The notes under the pieces are model-generated. The model was not told the DNA's origin. It did no database searches and worked only from the letters and a program-made list of their open reading frames with translations. Made by a program: the position numbers and the translations under genes. From Actinomycetota bacterium (GTDB taxonomy: Bacteria; Actinomycetota; Actinomycetes; Actinomycetales; Cellulomonadaceae), in contig JAHIJU010000180.1 in the NCBI GenBank assembly GCA_018898235.1, forward strand, positions 1-5,779: DNA of 5,779 nucleotides. Reading direction: 5' to 3'. Below, one piece after another: positions 5,461 to 5,779 of the stretch (position 1 is its first letter; each line of letters starts with the position of its first letter).

Positions 5461-5779
5461 CGTCCGTCGACCTCACCTTCCTCGGGGCGTTCCTCGGCGG
5501 CCTCGTCTCGTTCCTGTCCCCGTGCGTGCTGCCCGTCATCCCGGCCTACGTCTCGGTGGTCACCGGGCTCAGCGCCACGTCCGTGATGCAGGGCGGGCGC
5601 TCGCACCTGATCCAGGTGCTGCGGACCTCCCTCGGGTTCGTGCTCGGCTTCAGCTCCGTGTTCGTGCTGCTCGGGCTCTCGGTCACGGTGGTCGGGTCGA
5701 CGCTCCTGGGGCACCGCGAGCTGCTCACCCGGATCTCCGGACTCATCGTGCTCGCCATGGCGCTGTTCATCCTCGCCTC
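5457..5779 (+). CDS. ccdA: CcdA/DsbD-type transmembrane thiol-disulfide electron transporter, 3' end cut off
   Basis: The first 107 residues of a polytopic membrane protein are visible. The family passes reducing equivalents from cytosolic thioredoxin across the membrane to extracytoplasmic thioredoxin-like partners, for example in cytochrome c maturation or repair of oxidised thiols. The hallmark SPCVLPVIPAY (residues 21-31, redox Cys23) lies in the first helix (about 5-30). A second helix (about 54-80) and the start of a third (about 92 on) follow. The partner Cys, expected in helix 4, is beyond the window edge. The ATG at 5457 is the only start candidate in this frame downstream of the operator. 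Control is probably by the CsoR/CstR-type operator just upstream, pointing to a copper or sulfur-stress redox role rather than housekeeping cytochrome assembly. That is inference. Confidence 0.9.
   Translation, partial: MTSVDLTFLGAFLGGLVSFLSPCVLPVIPAYVSVVTGLSATSVMQGGRSHLIQVLRTSLGFVLGFSSVFVLLGLSVTVVGSTLLGHRELLTRISGLIVLAMALFILA

Noticed and set aside
5064..5714. 216-codon minus-strand open frame opposite the zinc-finger and ccdA genes
   Set aside because: It runs through the operator and two recognised genes, and its product is Arg/His/Glu-rich without motifs.

Overview
The window is G+C-rich DNA with dense coding on both strands. Its gene content (a GH3 glycosidase with a GtrA/GT2 pair, a bacterial UBP-type zinc finger, a CcdA-type thiol transporter behind a CsoR-type operator) suggests an actinobacterium. 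A Cellulomonas or Promicromonospora-like member of the Micrococcales is my guess from composition and gene style, not something I could test.

Layout. Bases 1-3544 hold a tight plus-strand operon: the C-terminal part of a family 3 glycoside hydrolase (cut by the window's left edge), a GtrA-like membrane protein and a family 2 glycosyltransferase. The last two overlap by ATGA. Together they look like a surface or cell-wall glycan module, with one enzyme that trims or hydrolyses glycosides, a small membrane protein of the flippase-like GtrA class, and a cytosolic sugar transferase. Bases 3545-3733 hold no convincing gene, only a GC-rich hairpin just after the operon and a protein-like minus-strand tail that may be a gene remnant.

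Bases 3734-4806 are read on the minus strand. A four-helix membrane protein with a DUF3592-like soluble domain has its own good ribosome-binding site and a possible promoter, and its base composition is visibly less G+C-rich than the flanks. Upstream of it lies a short hypothetical reading frame whose first 60 or so residues look real and whose remainder does not, so it may be truncated. A 101-base divergent gap follows, carrying a 12-base perfect palindrome.

Bases 4908-5285 encode a small UBP-type zinc-finger protein on the plus strand. The next gap (5286-5456) is the most informative non-coding stretch. It has a 9-bp inverted repeat, then a perfect 7-2-7 inverted repeat ATACCCC-TG-GGGGTAT of the CsoR/CstR operator type laid over a -10-like TATGCT, then a possible 17-codon leader ORF that overlaps the start of ccdA by ATGA. 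The ccdA gene (thiol/disulfide electron transporter) runs off the right edge. The likely logic of this end is a copper- or persulfide-responsive thiol-redox operon. I see no RNA genes, CRISPR arrays or intact mobile elements.
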